Shown here: in pieces, positions 15,449 to 24,133 of the stretch
Numbering within the stretch: position 1 is the stretch's first letter
How the letters are laid out: every line of letters starts with the position of its first letter
DNA from: Pseudomonadota bacterium
Lineage (GTDB): Bacteria; Pseudomonadota; Alphaproteobacteria; Rhodospirillales; Magnetospirillaceae
Direction: 5' to 3'
NCBI GenBank assembly: GCA_023426365.1
Contig: JAFAAW010000157.1
Coordinates: forward strand, 1-64,000
Length of the DNA stretch: 64,000 nt
Translations under genes and position numbers: made by a program
Notes under the pieces: generated by a model
What the model saw: only the letters and a program-made list of their open reading frames with translations
What the model was told of the DNA's origin: nothing
The model's database searches: none

Positions 15449-17278
15449 TCAGGCCGCCGACAGGGTAAAGCGGAAGGTGCTGCCTTCGCCTTCGTGCGGT
15501 TCGACCCAGATGGCGCCGCCGTGACGGGTGATGATGCGCCGCACCAGCGCCAGCCCGATCCCGGTGCCGGGATAGTCGCTTTGCGCATGCAGGCGCTGGA
15601 AGATCTTGAAGATGCGCTCGCGATACTCGGGGGCAATGCCGATGCCGTTGTCGCGGACGGTGAACAGCCACTGCCCCTGCTCGCCCGGCTCGGCATGGAT
15701 GCGGATCACCGGCGGGCGGTCGTGGTGGCGGTATTTGATCGCGTTGCCGATCAGGTTCTCGAACACACTGACCAATTGCGGCTCGTCGCCCAGCACGCGG
15801 GGCAGTTCGCCCACCTCGACCCGGGCGCCCACGGTCTCGAGCAGTTGATGCAGGTCGGCCAGCGCCGAGCGCAGCACCTTGCCGCAATCGACCACCGCCA
15901 GACCCTGGCCTTGGGCATCCACGCGCGAGTACTGCAGCAGGTCCTGGATCAGGGTGCCCATGCGCTTGGCGCCGTCCACGGCAAAGCCGATGAACTCGTC
16001 CGCCTCGGCGTCGATGTGGCCGCGATAGCGCCGTTCCAGCAATTGCAGATAGCTGACCACGGAACGCAACGGCTCCTGGAGGTCGTGCGACGCCACATAG
16101 GCGAATTGCTGCAGATCGGCGTTGGACAGCGCCAGGGCATCGGATTTGCGCCGCAACTCGCACAGCGCGCTCTCGCGCTCGGTCACGTCCATGATGATGG
16201 AATGCAGCAGCACCCGCCCATGGAAGGTGCAGGGACCGGAATAAACCTCGACCTGCCGCACCTCGTCCGCCGCATTGCGATGCTGAAAACGGAAGAACAG
16301 GCGCGCCTCCGACTGGGCCCGCTCCATCTCGGCCTTGATGCGGTCGGGCGGCAGGGCGTTGATCTGCGCGATGTTCATCGCGCGCAACTGGTCCCGGCTC
16401 CAGCCGTAATATTGGGCGGCGGCCGGGTTGGCATCGACGATGCGGCCGTCGGACGGATCGATCAGCAGCTTGACCGCGCGGTTGTTCTCGAACATCTGCC
16501 GGTACAGCAGCTCGCGCTCGTGCATGGCCTGCTCGGCCGCCAGCCGGGCGGTGATGTCGGTGATGGTGGTGACCCGGACGTCCTGGTCCAGATAGGTGAT
16601 GGCCCGCCCGCGCACCTCGGCCATGAACGTGCTGCCGTCGGCGCGTTGCATGGTGACGCGATAGGTGTCCGGCGACCGCTCCTCCACCCGCTGCGCGGCC
16701 AGCTGGCGGCAATCGGGGGCAATCAGCATGGAATAATGCTGACCCACCAGCCGGTCGCGCCCCCAGCCGGTCATGCGGCCAAGCGCGTCGTTGACCTCGA
16801 TGATGGCGCCATAGGTGTGCAGCACCACGCCCTCGCCGGTCAGCTCGGCCAGGCGCGCGAAACGGGCTTCGCTGGCGGCCAGGGCGGCGACGGCCTGGCG
16901 TTCCTCGGTGACGTCCTGCATGACGCCCAGAATGCCCACCGCGGCGCCGTCCTCGGACACCAGGATCGAGCGGTGAATGCGCACCTGCCGCACCTGGCCG
17001 TCGGCACGCGCAAGCTGCCCGTCATGGACCAGCGGCCGCCGCTCGGCCCACACCTCGGCGTCGTGGGTCTGGTAGCATTCGGCCCAGTCAGGCGACGCAA
17101 GATCGGCCGCCGTCATGCCGACCACCTGATCCTCGGTCTTGCCGATGAAATCCAGGAACAATTGATTGCACGAAACGTAGTGCCCCTCGCGATCCTTGAT
17201 GAAGACCGGGAACGGCATGGATTCCATCATGGAGCGCTGCGACGCCGGCAGAACCTGACAAAGGGCTTCGCGGGGCAT
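15449..17278 (-). CDS. Multi-PAS sensor histidine kinase
   Basis: A 609-residue protein with no signal peptide or obvious membrane helix. Three successive PAS modules occupy about 12-130, 135-250 and 258-370; each ends in a PAC-type strand such as GVMQDVTEERQ or TTITDITARLA. HisKA follows with H398 in YVASHDLQEPLRS, the phytochrome-kinase-like version, then HATPase_c with ENLIGNAIKYR and GTGIGLALVRR. It is convergent with the HupT-like gene, 28 bases separating the stops. No receiver domain or partner regulator is adjacent, so its output is unknown. PAS ligands cannot be judged by eye. Confidence 0.85.
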   Translation of the reverse strand: MPREALCQVLPASQRSMMESMPFPVFIKDREGHYVSCNQLFLDFIGKTEDQVVGMTAADLASPDWAECYQTHDAEVWAERRPLVHDGQLARADGQVRQVRIHRSILVSEDGAAVGILGVMQDVTEERQAVAALAASEARFARLAELTGEGVVLHTYGAIIEVNDALGRMTGWGRDRLVGQHYSMLIAPDCRQLAAQRVEERSPDTYRVTMQRADGSTFMAEVRGRAITYLDQDVRVTTITDITARLAAEQAMHERELLYRQMFENNRAVKLLIDPSDGRIVDANPAAAQYYGWSRDQLRAMNIAQINALPPDRIKAEMERAQSEARLFFRFQHRNAADEVRQVEVYSGPCTFHGRVLLHSIIMDVTERESALCELRRKSDALALSNADLQQFAYVASHDLQEPLRSVVSYLQLLERRYRGHIDAEADEFIGFAVDGAKRMGTLIQDLLQYSRVDAQGQGLAVVDCGKVLRSALADLHQLLETVGARVEVGELPRVLGDEPQLVSVFENLIGNAIKYRHHDRPPVIRIHAEPGEQGQWLFTVRDNGIGIAPEYRERIFKIFQRLHAQSDYPGTGIGLALVRRIITRHGGAIWVEPHEGEGSTFRFTLSAA

Positions 17279-17366
17279 GGGGGTGACCTACGACTTAGGT
17301 ATTAAGACCACAGAATGAGCCGTCCCCCCCTTGCGCGCAAGGCCAAAGTTGCATTCCGGCCACCAC

Positions 17367-17396
17367 TTGGCGCGGACCTTCATCGGCCCGCGCCAA
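17367..17396 (-). terminator. Hairpin downstream of cysA
   Basis: TTGGCGCGG and CCGCGCCAA are perfect nine-base arms separated by 12 bases, 18 bases beyond the cysA stop. No T-tract follows, so this could mark the operon's 3' end without being a strong intrinsic terminator. Confidence 0.35.
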
Positions 17397-17414
17397 AGGT
17401 GTCGTGTGTGGCTG

Positions 17415-18464
17415 TCAGCGATTTTCCTCGACGAACAGCCGGGCCGAACGGATGCCCAGGCGCACGGCGCTGCCCGGGTGCAGGTTCAGGCGGTCGTGAA
17501 CGTCGCGGGTCAGTTCGGCCTCCAGCGTGGTGCCGCCCACCGCCAGCTCGGCGCGCACCACCGGACCCAGCACGGTCAGATGACGCACGCGCGCGGCCAG
17601 CCCGTCGGCATCGGCCTCGCGCACGTCGATGTCGTGCGGGCGGATGAAGGCGGTGCCGGCGCCGCTGTCGCTGCTGCCGCCCGAGCACACCAGTTCCAGC
17701 CCCTCGACGGTGGCGCGGCCGTTGCGCACCTGAACCGGCAGGGCATTGGCGTTGCCCAGGAAGCGATAGACGAAGGGCGTCGCCGGGCGGTCGTAGATTT
17801 CGGTGGGCGTGCCGATCTGCTCGATGCGGCCCTTGTTCATCACCACCACCTCGTCGGCCACCTCCAGCGCTTCTTCCTGGTCGTGGGTGACGAACACGCC
17901 GGTCAGGCCCATGTCCTGGTGCAGGCTGCGCAGCCAGCGGCGCAGATCCTTGCGCACCTGGGCGTCCAGCGCGCCGAACGGTTCGTCCAGCAGCAGCAGG
18001 CGGGGCTCGATGGCCAGGGCGCGGGCCAGGGCGACGCGCTGGCGCTGGCCGCCCGACAATTGCGCCGGATAGCGCCGGCCCAATCCGTTCAGTTGGACCA
18101 GGGTCAGCAACTCTTCGACCTTGGCGGCGATGGCCGCCTTGGACGGGCGCGCCGCCCCCTTGCGCACGTTCAGGCCGAAGGCGATGTTGTCGGCCACCGT
18201 CATGTGGCGGAACAGGGCGTAATGCTGGAACACGAAGCCGACGCCGCGTTCGCGGGTGGCCAGCGTGGTGGCGTCGATGCCGTCCAGCCGCACGGTGCCC
18301 ACATCGGCGAAGTCCAGGCCCGCCAGAATGCGCAGCAGCGTGGTCTTGCCCGACCCCGACGGCCCCAACAGGGCCACCAGCTTGCCCTTGGGCACCGCCA
18401 GCGACACCTCGTCCAGCGCGGTGAAGCCGCCGAAACGCTTGGTCAGCGCCTCGACCTCGATCAT
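17415..18464 (-). CDS. cysA: Sulfate/thiosulfate ABC transporter ATP-binding protein
   Basis: A 349-residue ATPase of the CysA type. Walker A GPSGSGKTT begins at residue 34, the signature is LSGGQRQRVALARAL, Walker B is RLLLLDEPFGALD and a C-terminal TOBE-like regulatory region follows. The ATG at 18464 gives the usual N terminus MIEVEALTKRFG; a GTG at 18484, overlapping the cysW stop region, is a possible alternative. It is the last gene of a four-gene minus-strand operon (sbp-cysT-cysW-cysA) and would drive uptake of sulfate and thiosulfate from the periplasm. Confidence 0.92.
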   Translation of the reverse strand: MIEVEALTKRFGGFTALDEVSLAVPKGKLVALLGPSGSGKTTLLRILAGLDFADVGTVRLDGIDATTLATRERGVGFVFQHYALFRHMTVADNIAFGLNVRKGAARPSKAAIAAKVEELLTLVQLNGLGRRYPAQLSGGQRQRVALARALAIEPRLLLLDEPFGALDAQVRKDLRRWLRSLHQDMGLTGVFVTHDQEEALEVADEVVVMNKGRIEQIGTPTEIYDRPATPFVYRFLGNANALPVQVRNGRATVEGLELVCSGGSSDSGAGTAFIRPHDIDVREADADGLAARVRHLTVLGPVVRAELAVGGTTLEAELTRDVHDRLNLHPGSAVRLGIRSARLFVEENR

Positions 18465-18477
18465 GTTGCCGGCGGTC

Positions 18478-19329
18478 TCAGACACGATGTTTCGCTGCCA
18501 GCTCATCTCGGTGGAACCATTCGAGGGCGGATTTTGCCGCGAGCGTGACCAGGGCCAGAATGGCGAGGAGGGACGCGACGGCGAACGCTCCGACGATATC
18601 ATATTCATTGTAGAGGATCTCCACATGCAGCGGCATGGTGTTGGTCAGGCCCCGGATGTGCCCGGATACCACCGAAACGGCGCCGAATTCGCCCATGGCG
18701 CGCGCGTTGCAAAGCAGCACGCCGTACAGCAGGCCCCACCGCACGTTGGGCAGCGTGACCCGGATGAAGGTTGCCAGGCCGCCCGCCCCCAGGGTCAGCG
18801 CGGCCTCTTCCTCGTCGCGGCCCTGTTCCTCCATCAGGGGGATCAGTTCGCGGGCGACGAAGGGAAAGGTGACGAAGATGGTGGCCAGCACGATGCCGGG
18901 CACCGCGAAGATGATGCGGAAGCCCTGGGCGCTCATCCACTCGCCCAACAGGCCGTGCAGGCCGAACAGCAGCACGTAGACCAGGCCCGAGATCACCGGC
19001 GACACCGAGAACGGCAGGTCGATCAGGGTGATCAGCAGGCTCTTGCCGGGAAAATCGAACTTGGTGATGGCCCAACTGGCGCACAGGCCGAAAACGACGT
19101 TGAGCGGCACGGCGATGGCCGCCACCAGCAAGGTCAGATGGATGGCCGACAGCGTCATGGGGTCGGACAAGGCCGCGAAGGCGCGGTCCACGCCCTTGGA
19201 CAGGGCCTGGGTCAGCACCGCCGCCAGCGGCAGCGCCAGGAACAGCGCCAGGAACGCCAGCGCGACACCGGTCAGCAGCCAGCGCACCCAGCGGGTTTCG
19301 GTGGTCGAGGTGGTCGATGCGGCCGCCAT
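18478..19329 (-). CDS. cysW: Sulfate/thiosulfate ABC transporter permease CysW
   Basis: A 283-residue permease with six hydrophobic segments. The binding-protein-dependent transport signature sits in the cytoplasmic loop EAALTLGAGGLATFIRVTLP, which docks CysA. It has the family features SVSPVISGLVYVLLFG and ARAMGEFGAVSVVSG. The gene starts one base upstream of the cysT stop region and ends 13 bases before cysA, indicating a tight operon. It would pair with CysT to form the translocation path. Confidence 0.92.
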   Translation of the reverse strand: MAAASTTSTTETRWVRWLLTGVALAFLALFLALPLAAVLTQALSKGVDRAFAALSDPMTLSAIHLTLLVAAIAVPLNVVFGLCASWAITKFDFPGKSLLITLIDLPFSVSPVISGLVYVLLFGLHGLLGEWMSAQGFRIIFAVPGIVLATIFVTFPFVARELIPLMEEQGRDEEEAALTLGAGGLATFIRVTLPNVRWGLLYGVLLCNARAMGEFGAVSVVSGHIRGLTNTMPLHVEILYNEYDIVGAFAVASLLAILALVTLAAKSALEWFHRDELAAKHRV

Positions 19330-19330
19330 G

Positions 19331-20188
19331 TCACACTCCCCGCAGGCGGGCCTGCCGCCATTTCTGCAAGCCGTTGATCAGCAGGAGCAGCAGGAACGAC
19401 GCCACCAGCATGATCACCGCGATGGCGGTGGCGCCCACGTAATCGTATTGCTCGAGCTTGGTCACGATCATCAACGGCGCGATTTCCGACACGCCCGGCA
19501 TGTTGCCGGCGATGAAGATGATGGAGCCGTATTCGCCCACCGCACGGGCGAAGGCCAGCGCGAAGCCGGTCAGCAGCGCCGGCCCCAGCGCCGGCAGGAT
19601 GACGCGCAGGAAGGTCTGGCCGCGGCTGGCGCCCAGCGAGGCGGCGGCCTCCTCCACCTCGGCGTCCAGGTCGGCCAGCACGGGTTCCACCGTGCGCACG
19701 ACGAAGGGCAGGCCGATGAACACCATGGCGACGATCACGCCGAGCGGGGTGAAGGCCACCTTGACGCCCAACGGCGCCAGCAATCCGCCAAGCCAGCCGT
19801 TGGGGGCGTAAAGGGCGGTCAGCGCGATGCCCGCCACCGCGGTGGGCAGGGCGAAGGGCAGATCGACCATGGCGTCCACCAGCTTGCGGCCGGGGAAGTC
19901 GTAGCGGACCAGCACCCAGGCCACCAGCAGGCCGAACACCGCATTGACCAGGGCGGCGATGGCCGAGCCGCCGAACGACAGCTTGAGCGACGCCACCACG
20001 CGCCAGTCGGTAAGGATCGCGCCCCATTGCGCCCACGTCATGTCCGCCGCGTTGAGGAACAGGGCGCCCAGCGGGATCAGGACGATCGCCGACAGATACA
20101 GCAAGGTGAACCCCAGCGTCGGGCCGAAGCCGGGGATCACCCTGCGCGGGACGCGGCGGCGCCCCGCGGTGATGGCGATGCCGCCCAT
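19331..20188 (-). CDS. cysT: Sulfate/thiosulfate ABC transporter permease CysT (CysU)
   Basis: A 285-residue permease starting at the ATG complementary to 20186-20188, two bases after the sbp stop. An upstream in-frame extension would overlap sbp and reads as an arginine-rich shadow, so it was not used. Features: N-terminal FGPTLGFTLLYLSAIVL helix, DLPFALPTAVAGIALTALY, and the ATPase-docking loop EAAASLGASRGQTFLRVILP. It forms the heteromeric channel with CysW. Confidence 0.92.
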   Translation of the reverse strand: MGGIAITAGRRRVPRRVIPGFGPTLGFTLLYLSAIVLIPLGALFLNAADMTWAQWGAILTDWRVVASLKLSFGGSAIAALVNAVFGLLVAWVLVRYDFPGRKLVDAMVDLPFALPTAVAGIALTALYAPNGWLGGLLAPLGVKVAFTPLGVIVAMVFIGLPFVVRTVEPVLADLDAEVEEAAASLGASRGQTFLRVILPALGPALLTGFALAFARAVGEYGSIIFIAGNMPGVSEIAPLMIVTKLEQYDYVGATAIAVIMLVASFLLLLLINGLQKWRQARLRGV

Positions 20189-20190
20189 GC

Positions 20191-21231
20191 TCACTTCTTC
20201 ACGAACACGCGGTCGAACACGCCGCCGTCGGAGAAGTGGGTGGCCTGCGCCTTCTGCCAGCCGCCGAACACGTCGTCGATGGTGAACAGCTTGACCGGCT
20301 TGAAATCGCGCTCGACCTTCTTCCACACCTCGGGGTCACGCGGGCGATAATGGTTCTTGGCGATGATGGCCTGGGCCTCCGGGGTATAGAGATACTGGAG
20401 ATACGCCTCGGCCACGGCGCGGGTTCCCCGGCGGTCCACCACCTTGTCCACCACCGCCACCGGCGGCTCGGCCAGGATCGAGATGGACGGCGCCACGATC
20501 TCGAAATCGCCGCCGAACTCCCGGATGGCGAGGAACGCCTCGTTCTCCCAGGCCAGCAGCACGTCCCCCAGGCCGCGCTGGGCGAAGGTGATGGTGGAGC
20601 CGCGCGCGCCCGAATCCAGCACCGGCACGTTGCGGTAGAGCTGGGCGACGAATTCCTCGGCCTTGGCGGCGTCGCCGTTCCACTTGTTCAGCGCATAGCC
20701 CCAGGCGGCCAGATGGTTCCAACGCGCCCCGCCCGAGGTCTTGGGGTTGGGGGTGATGACGCCGACGCCCGGCTTGACCAGGTCGTCCCAATCCTTGATC
20801 TGCTTGGGGTTGCCCTTGCGCACCAGAAACACGATGGTCGAGGTGTAGGGCGCGCTGTTGTAGGACAGCCGCTTCTGCCAGTCCTTGTCCAACAGGCCGC
20901 GCGCGGCGATGGCGTCGATGTCGTAGGCCAGCGCCAGGGTGACCACGTCGGCCTCCAGCCCGTCGATCACCGAGCGGGCCTGCTTGCCCGAGCCGCCGTG
21001 GGATTGGTTGATCTTCAGATCCTCGCCGCCCTTGGCCTTCCACTGCTTGACGAAGGCGGCGTTGACCTCCTGGTACAATTCGCGCGTCGGGTCATAGGAG
21101 ACGTTGAGCAGCGTCTTGCTTTCGGCGGCATGCGCCCCCGGAACCAGGGTGGCGATGCCGGCAGCGAACGCGATGGCGAACAACACGGCGCCACCGAGGC
21201 GCAGCCATTCCTCATGAATGTAACGGGTCAT
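20191..21231 (-). CDS. sbp: Sulfate/thiosulfate-binding periplasmic protein
   Basis: A 346-residue precursor with a long signal peptide ending about residue 35 (GAHAAES). The mature part starts LLNVSYDPTRELYQEVN and contains NQSHGGSGKQARSVIDGLEAD, the oxyanion-binding signature of Sbp/CysP. ATG at 21231 is preceded by GGAGAGGGAGA. The gene is first in the operon and lies behind a clear promoter/operator (21259-21298). Sbp and CysP cannot be separated reliably by sequence alone, so binding of thiosulfate as well as sulfate is likely. Confidence 0.92.
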   Translation of the reverse strand: MTRYIHEEWLRLGGAVLFAIAFAAGIATLVPGAHAAESKTLLNVSYDPTRELYQEVNAAFVKQWKAKGGEDLKINQSHGGSGKQARSVIDGLEADVVTLALAYDIDAIAARGLLDKDWQKRLSYNSAPYTSTIVFLVRKGNPKQIKDWDDLVKPGVGVITPNPKTSGGARWNHLAAWGYALNKWNGDAAKAEEFVAQLYRNVPVLDSGARGSTITFAQRGLGDVLLAWENEAFLAIREFGGDFEIVAPSISILAEPPVAVVDKVVDRRGTRAVAEAYLQYLYTPEAQAIIAKNHYRPRDPEVWKKVERDFKPVKLFTIDDVFGGWQKAQATHFSDGGVFDRVFVKK

Positions 21232-21258
21232 GGGGATCTCCCTCTCCACCGAACCATT

Positions 21259-21298
21259 AATCTACGTATTTGTAGATTTATGAAAACCTCGGTGTCAA
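21259..21298 (-). promoter_or_regulatory. Sulfate-operon promoter with overlapping palindromic operator
   Basis: On the minus strand a perfect -35 TTGACA (21293-21298) is followed after 18 bases by -10-like TACAAA (21269-21274). The -10 sits inside a perfect seven-base inverted repeat, AATCTAC at 21259-21265 and GTAGATT at 21272-21278, with a six-base spacer. Symmetry over the -10 implies a repressor. The Rrf2 gene just upstream is the natural candidate. The surrounding 21240-21420 stretch is strikingly AT-rich for this genome. Confidence 0.65.
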
Positions 21299-21429
21299 TG
21301 GATATTCTACCAAACAACCGGATTATTAGACCATACTATCTACAGTTATTTCTGGTTAAATGTTCCCGCAAATCAACGATGCCATCAAATGCGACGCGGT
21401 TCCACAGGCACGAGCCGCCGGGCGCGCGT

Positions 21430-21876
21430 CTAGATGTCGTACATCAGAATGGGTTCGGGCTGCTTGTGCAGGGCCATGTCGGCCAAGGTGGTATTGTCCA
21501 GGATGCCGGCGATGGCGTCGCGCACCTCGCCCATCACGGCGCGGATGGCGCAGGTGGTCTCGTTGCGGCAATCCTCGCACCGGCGATAGGCGGTGCGCGA
21601 CACGCACGGCACCGGGGCCAGCGGCCCGTCCAGCACCCGCACGATGTCGCCCACCATGATGCGTTCGGGCGCCTTGGCCAGGGTATAGCCGCCGCCCTTG
21701 CCCTTCTTGCTGGACAGGAAGCCGCGGTTCTTCAGCTCCAGCAGGATGGCGTCAAGGAACTTCTTGGGGATGTTCTCGGCCTCGGCGATCTCGGCAATCA
21801 GCACCGAGCCTTCCCGGGCATGACGCGTCAGGTACACCATGGCCTTGAGGCCGTATTTCGCCTTGCTGGAAAGCAT
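21430..21876 (-). CDS. Rrf2-family transcriptional regulator
   Basis: A 148-residue regulator. The N-terminal winged helix contains MLSSKAKYGLKAMVYL and the recognition region IPKKFLDAILLELKNRGFL; the wing is SKKGKGGGYTLAK. A C-terminal cluster, C91 with C101, C104 and C110 in YRRCEDCRNETTC, is suited to bind an Fe-S cluster or sense thiols, as in IscR/NsrR/CysR relatives. It lies directly upstream of the sulfate-uptake operon on the same strand, with about 200 bases between. A role in controlling sulfate uptake by sulfur or cysteine status is inferred from position; the ligand is not known. Confidence 0.85.
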   Translation of the reverse strand: MLSSKAKYGLKAMVYLTRHAREGSVLIAEIAEAENIPKKFLDAILLELKNRGFLSSKKGKGGGYTLAKAPERIMVGDIVRVLDGPLAPVPCVSRTAYRRCEDCRNETTCAIRAVMGEVRDAIAGILDNTTLADMALHKQPEPILMYDI

Positions 21877-21952
21877 AACCCCACCAAGAAAGTAGAATGG
21901 CCTGGATGTGGCCCCCTTTCCCTCCGATTGTCAAGCCCGACCGCCCACCGGG

Positions 21953-22117
21953 TCACGGCCGGGGTGGCACCAGCTCGGCCGGCGCCTGGGCCAGTTGGGG
22001 GCGGTGGGTGTCGGCCAACTGACCGGGCAAAACCTGCGCCGCCATCCAGCCGAAGGCCAGGACGAACAAAAGGCTCAGCAGGATGCGGCGCACGTCGTCG
22101 AAGATTTGTCCCACCAT
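21953..22117 (-). CDS. Small single-pass membrane protein, 54 residues
   Basis: Unrecognised. It begins MVGQIFDDVRRILLSLLFVL, has one strong hydrophobic helix at about 11-33 and a proline-rich tail (QLAQAPAELVPPRP). The ATG at 22117 is preceded by TGGAGA at a normal distance. It lies between the Rrf2 gene and the glycosyltransferase gene, all on the same strand, 105 bases from the latter. Such short proteins are often regulators or accessory subunits of larger membrane enzymes; no role can be assigned. Confidence 0.55.
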   Translation of the reverse strand: MVGQIFDDVRRILLSLLFVLAFGWMAAQVLPGQLADTHRPQLAQAPAELVPPRP

Positions 22118-22222
22118 GTCGTCGTCTCCATCCGTCGGTAAATGCTCGCAAGGGCAATTTACGAAATCGATGGGTCTGATCGGTGTGACCAAACAAGGGC
22201 AAGGCCAGCCCTGTTTCGCGCC

Positions 22223-23203
22223 CTATTCCTTGCGTTCGAAACCGACCGCCTGGCGGACCACGTAAAGCGGGCGCTGCTTCACTTCGGAAAACACGCGCCC
22301 CAGATATTCGCCGATCACGCCCAGACTGATCAGCTGCACCCCCGAGAAGAAGGTGATGGCGACGATCAAGGACGGATAGCCCGGCACGTCGATGCCGAGG
22401 ATCAGGGTCTTGACCACGAACAGCAGGCCGTACAGCAGGGCGAAGGCCGCCACCAGCATGCCGATGAAGGTCCACACCTTGAGCGGCACCGAGGTGAACG
22501 AGGTAATGCCGTCGATGGCCAGCCGCCACAGGCGGAAGGCGTTGAACTTGGTTTCGCCGGCGGCGCGCGGCGCCACGTCGTAGGGGATCGCGATCTGCCG
22601 AAAGCCGACCCAGGCATACAGCCCCTTCATGAAGCGGGTATGCTCGGGCATGGCGTTGAGCACATCCACCACCTTGCGGTCCAGCAGGCGGAAATCGCCT
22701 GCCCCGCGCGGCAACTGGACCTCGGAAACCTGGGCGAACAGCCCATAGAAAGCCTTGGCGGCACCGCGCTTGAAGGGGCTTTCCTCGTCGCGCCCGTTGC
22801 GCACGGCGATCACCATCTCGAACCCCTCGCGCCATTTGTCCAGCATGTCGCCGATCAGCTCGGGCGGGTGCTGCAGATCGGCGTCGATCATCACCACCGC
22901 CTGGCCGATGGTGTGTTGCAGGCCGGCGGTCAGCGCCAGTTCCTTGCCGAAGTTGCGCGACAGCTCCACCACCTTTATCCTCGGGTCACGGCGATGGTGC
23001 TCGACCACCCGGGCCACGGTGTCGTCGCGGCTGCCATCGTCCACGCAGACGATTTCGTAGGTGACGTGCAGCCCCTCCAGCACCCGGGTCAGGCGCGCGA
23101 ACAGGCTGTCCACGTTGCCCGCCTCGTTGAACATGGGCACCACCAGCGACAGGACCGGGGCGGTCTGTTGCGACGTTTCGGAAGCGGGGGACATGGCGGT
23201 CAT
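22223..23203 (-). CDS. Glycosyltransferase family 2, DPM1/GtrB/ArnC-like
   Basis: A 326-residue enzyme of the polyprenyl-phosphate glycosyltransferase type. The GT2 core begins LSLVVPMFNEAGNVDSLF, has the DDG motif CVDDGSRDDT and the metal site MIDADLQHPPEL. Two C-terminal membrane helices (about 233-258 and 270-295) anchor it, as in GtrB and ArnC. It would transfer a sugar from a nucleotide donor to undecaprenyl phosphate on the cytoplasmic face. It is divergent from a ChbG-like deacetylase gene, starts 78 bases apart, which suggests joint work in envelope glycolipid modification. MSPAS at 23194 is an alternative start. Confidence 0.88.
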   Translation of the reverse strand: MTAMSPASETSQQTAPVLSLVVPMFNEAGNVDSLFARLTRVLEGLHVTYEIVCVDDGSRDDTVARVVEHHRRDPRIKVVELSRNFGKELALTAGLQHTIGQAVVMIDADLQHPPELIGDMLDKWREGFEMVIAVRNGRDEESPFKRGAAKAFYGLFAQVSEVQLPRGAGDFRLLDRKVVDVLNAMPEHTRFMKGLYAWVGFRQIAIPYDVAPRAAGETKFNAFRLWRLAIDGITSFTSVPLKVWTFIGMLVAAFALLYGLLFVVKTLILGIDVPGYPSLIVAITFFSGVQLISLGVIGEYLGRVFSEVKQRPLYVVRQAVGFERKE

Positions 23204-23281
23204 TGCAAGCGGCCTCACCGGCGACAGGAACTGTGCCGCAGTTTGGAAGAAAGCGCCCACAGGGTCAACGAAAGCCCCATC

Positions 23282-24133
23282 ATGACGACATCCGCCCCCC
23301 TGCCCGCCATCACCCTGTGCGCCGACGATTACGGCCTGGCCCCCGGCGTGTCCGACGCCATCCTGGCGCTGATCGACATGGGCCGCCTGCAGGCCACCGG
23401 CTGCATGACCGGCAGCCCGCACTGGCCGCACGCCGCCCCCCTGCTGCGCGCGCTTGGGGACAAGGCGGACGTGGGCGTGCATCTGACCCTGACCGACCAG
23501 GCGCCGCTGGGACCCATGCCCGATCTGGCGCGCGATGGGCGGCTGCCGTCGCTGCCGCAATTGCTCAAGCGCGCGCTGGCCCGCCGGCTGGACCGCGCCG
23601 AGATCGCCGCCGAGCTGGAGCGCCAACTGGACGCCTTCGAGGAGCATTTCGGCCGCGCCCCCGATTTCCTGGACGGCCATCATCATGTCCACCAATTGCC
23701 GGTGATCGGCGAGGTGGTGCTGGACCTGTGGCGCCGCCGCCTGGGCGGGCGCGGCTGGGTGCGGTCGTGCGCGGAACCGCTGGCGGCCATCCTGTGCCGG
23801 GGCGTCGATCCGTTCCGCGCCAGCGTCATCTCCACCCTGGGCCTGGGCTTCCGCCGCCGGCTGCAATCGGCGGGCGTGCCGCACAACACCTCGTTCCGTG
23901 GCGTGTACGACTTTTCCGGCCGCGTCCCGTTCGCGCACCTGTTCCGCCGCTTCACCGACGCGCCGGGGCCGCGCGCCCTGATGATGGTGCATCCCGGCCG
24001 GGTGGACGACGCGCTGCGCGCCGCCGACACCCTGACCGACCAGCGCGAGGTGGAATTCCGGTTCCTGGCATCCGATGCCTGCGCGCTGTCGCTGGCCGAA
24101 CGGGGCATCAGCCTGCGCCGCCTGTTTTCATGA
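23282..24133 (+). CDS. ChbG/YdjC-family carbohydrate deacetylase (HpnK-like)
   Basis: A 283-residue enzyme of the YdjC/ChbG superfamily. The N-terminal ITLCADDYGLAPGVSDAI provides the metal and catalytic aspartates, VGVHLTLTD the next histidine, and LDGHHHVHQLP the histidine pair; VHPG near residue 238 completes the active site. Family members remove N-acetyl groups from sugars; HpnK relatives are linked to hopanoid glycolipids. Divergent placement next to a lipid-linked glycosyltransferase supports a glycolipid substrate, but no hopanoid genes are present here. Its stop overlaps the MFS start (ATGA). Confidence 0.82.
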   Translation: MTTSAPLPAITLCADDYGLAPGVSDAILALIDMGRLQATGCMTGSPHWPHAAPLLRALGDKADVGVHLTLTDQAPLGPMPDLARDGRLPSLPQLLKRALARRLDRAEIAAELERQLDAFEEHFGRAPDFLDGHHHVHQLPVIGEVVLDLWRRRLGGRGWVRSCAEPLAAILCRGVDPFRASVISTLGLGFRRRLQSAGVPHNTSFRGVYDFSGRVPFAHLFRRFTDAPGPRALMMVHPGRVDDALRAADTLTDQREVEFRFLASDACALSLAERGISLRRLFS

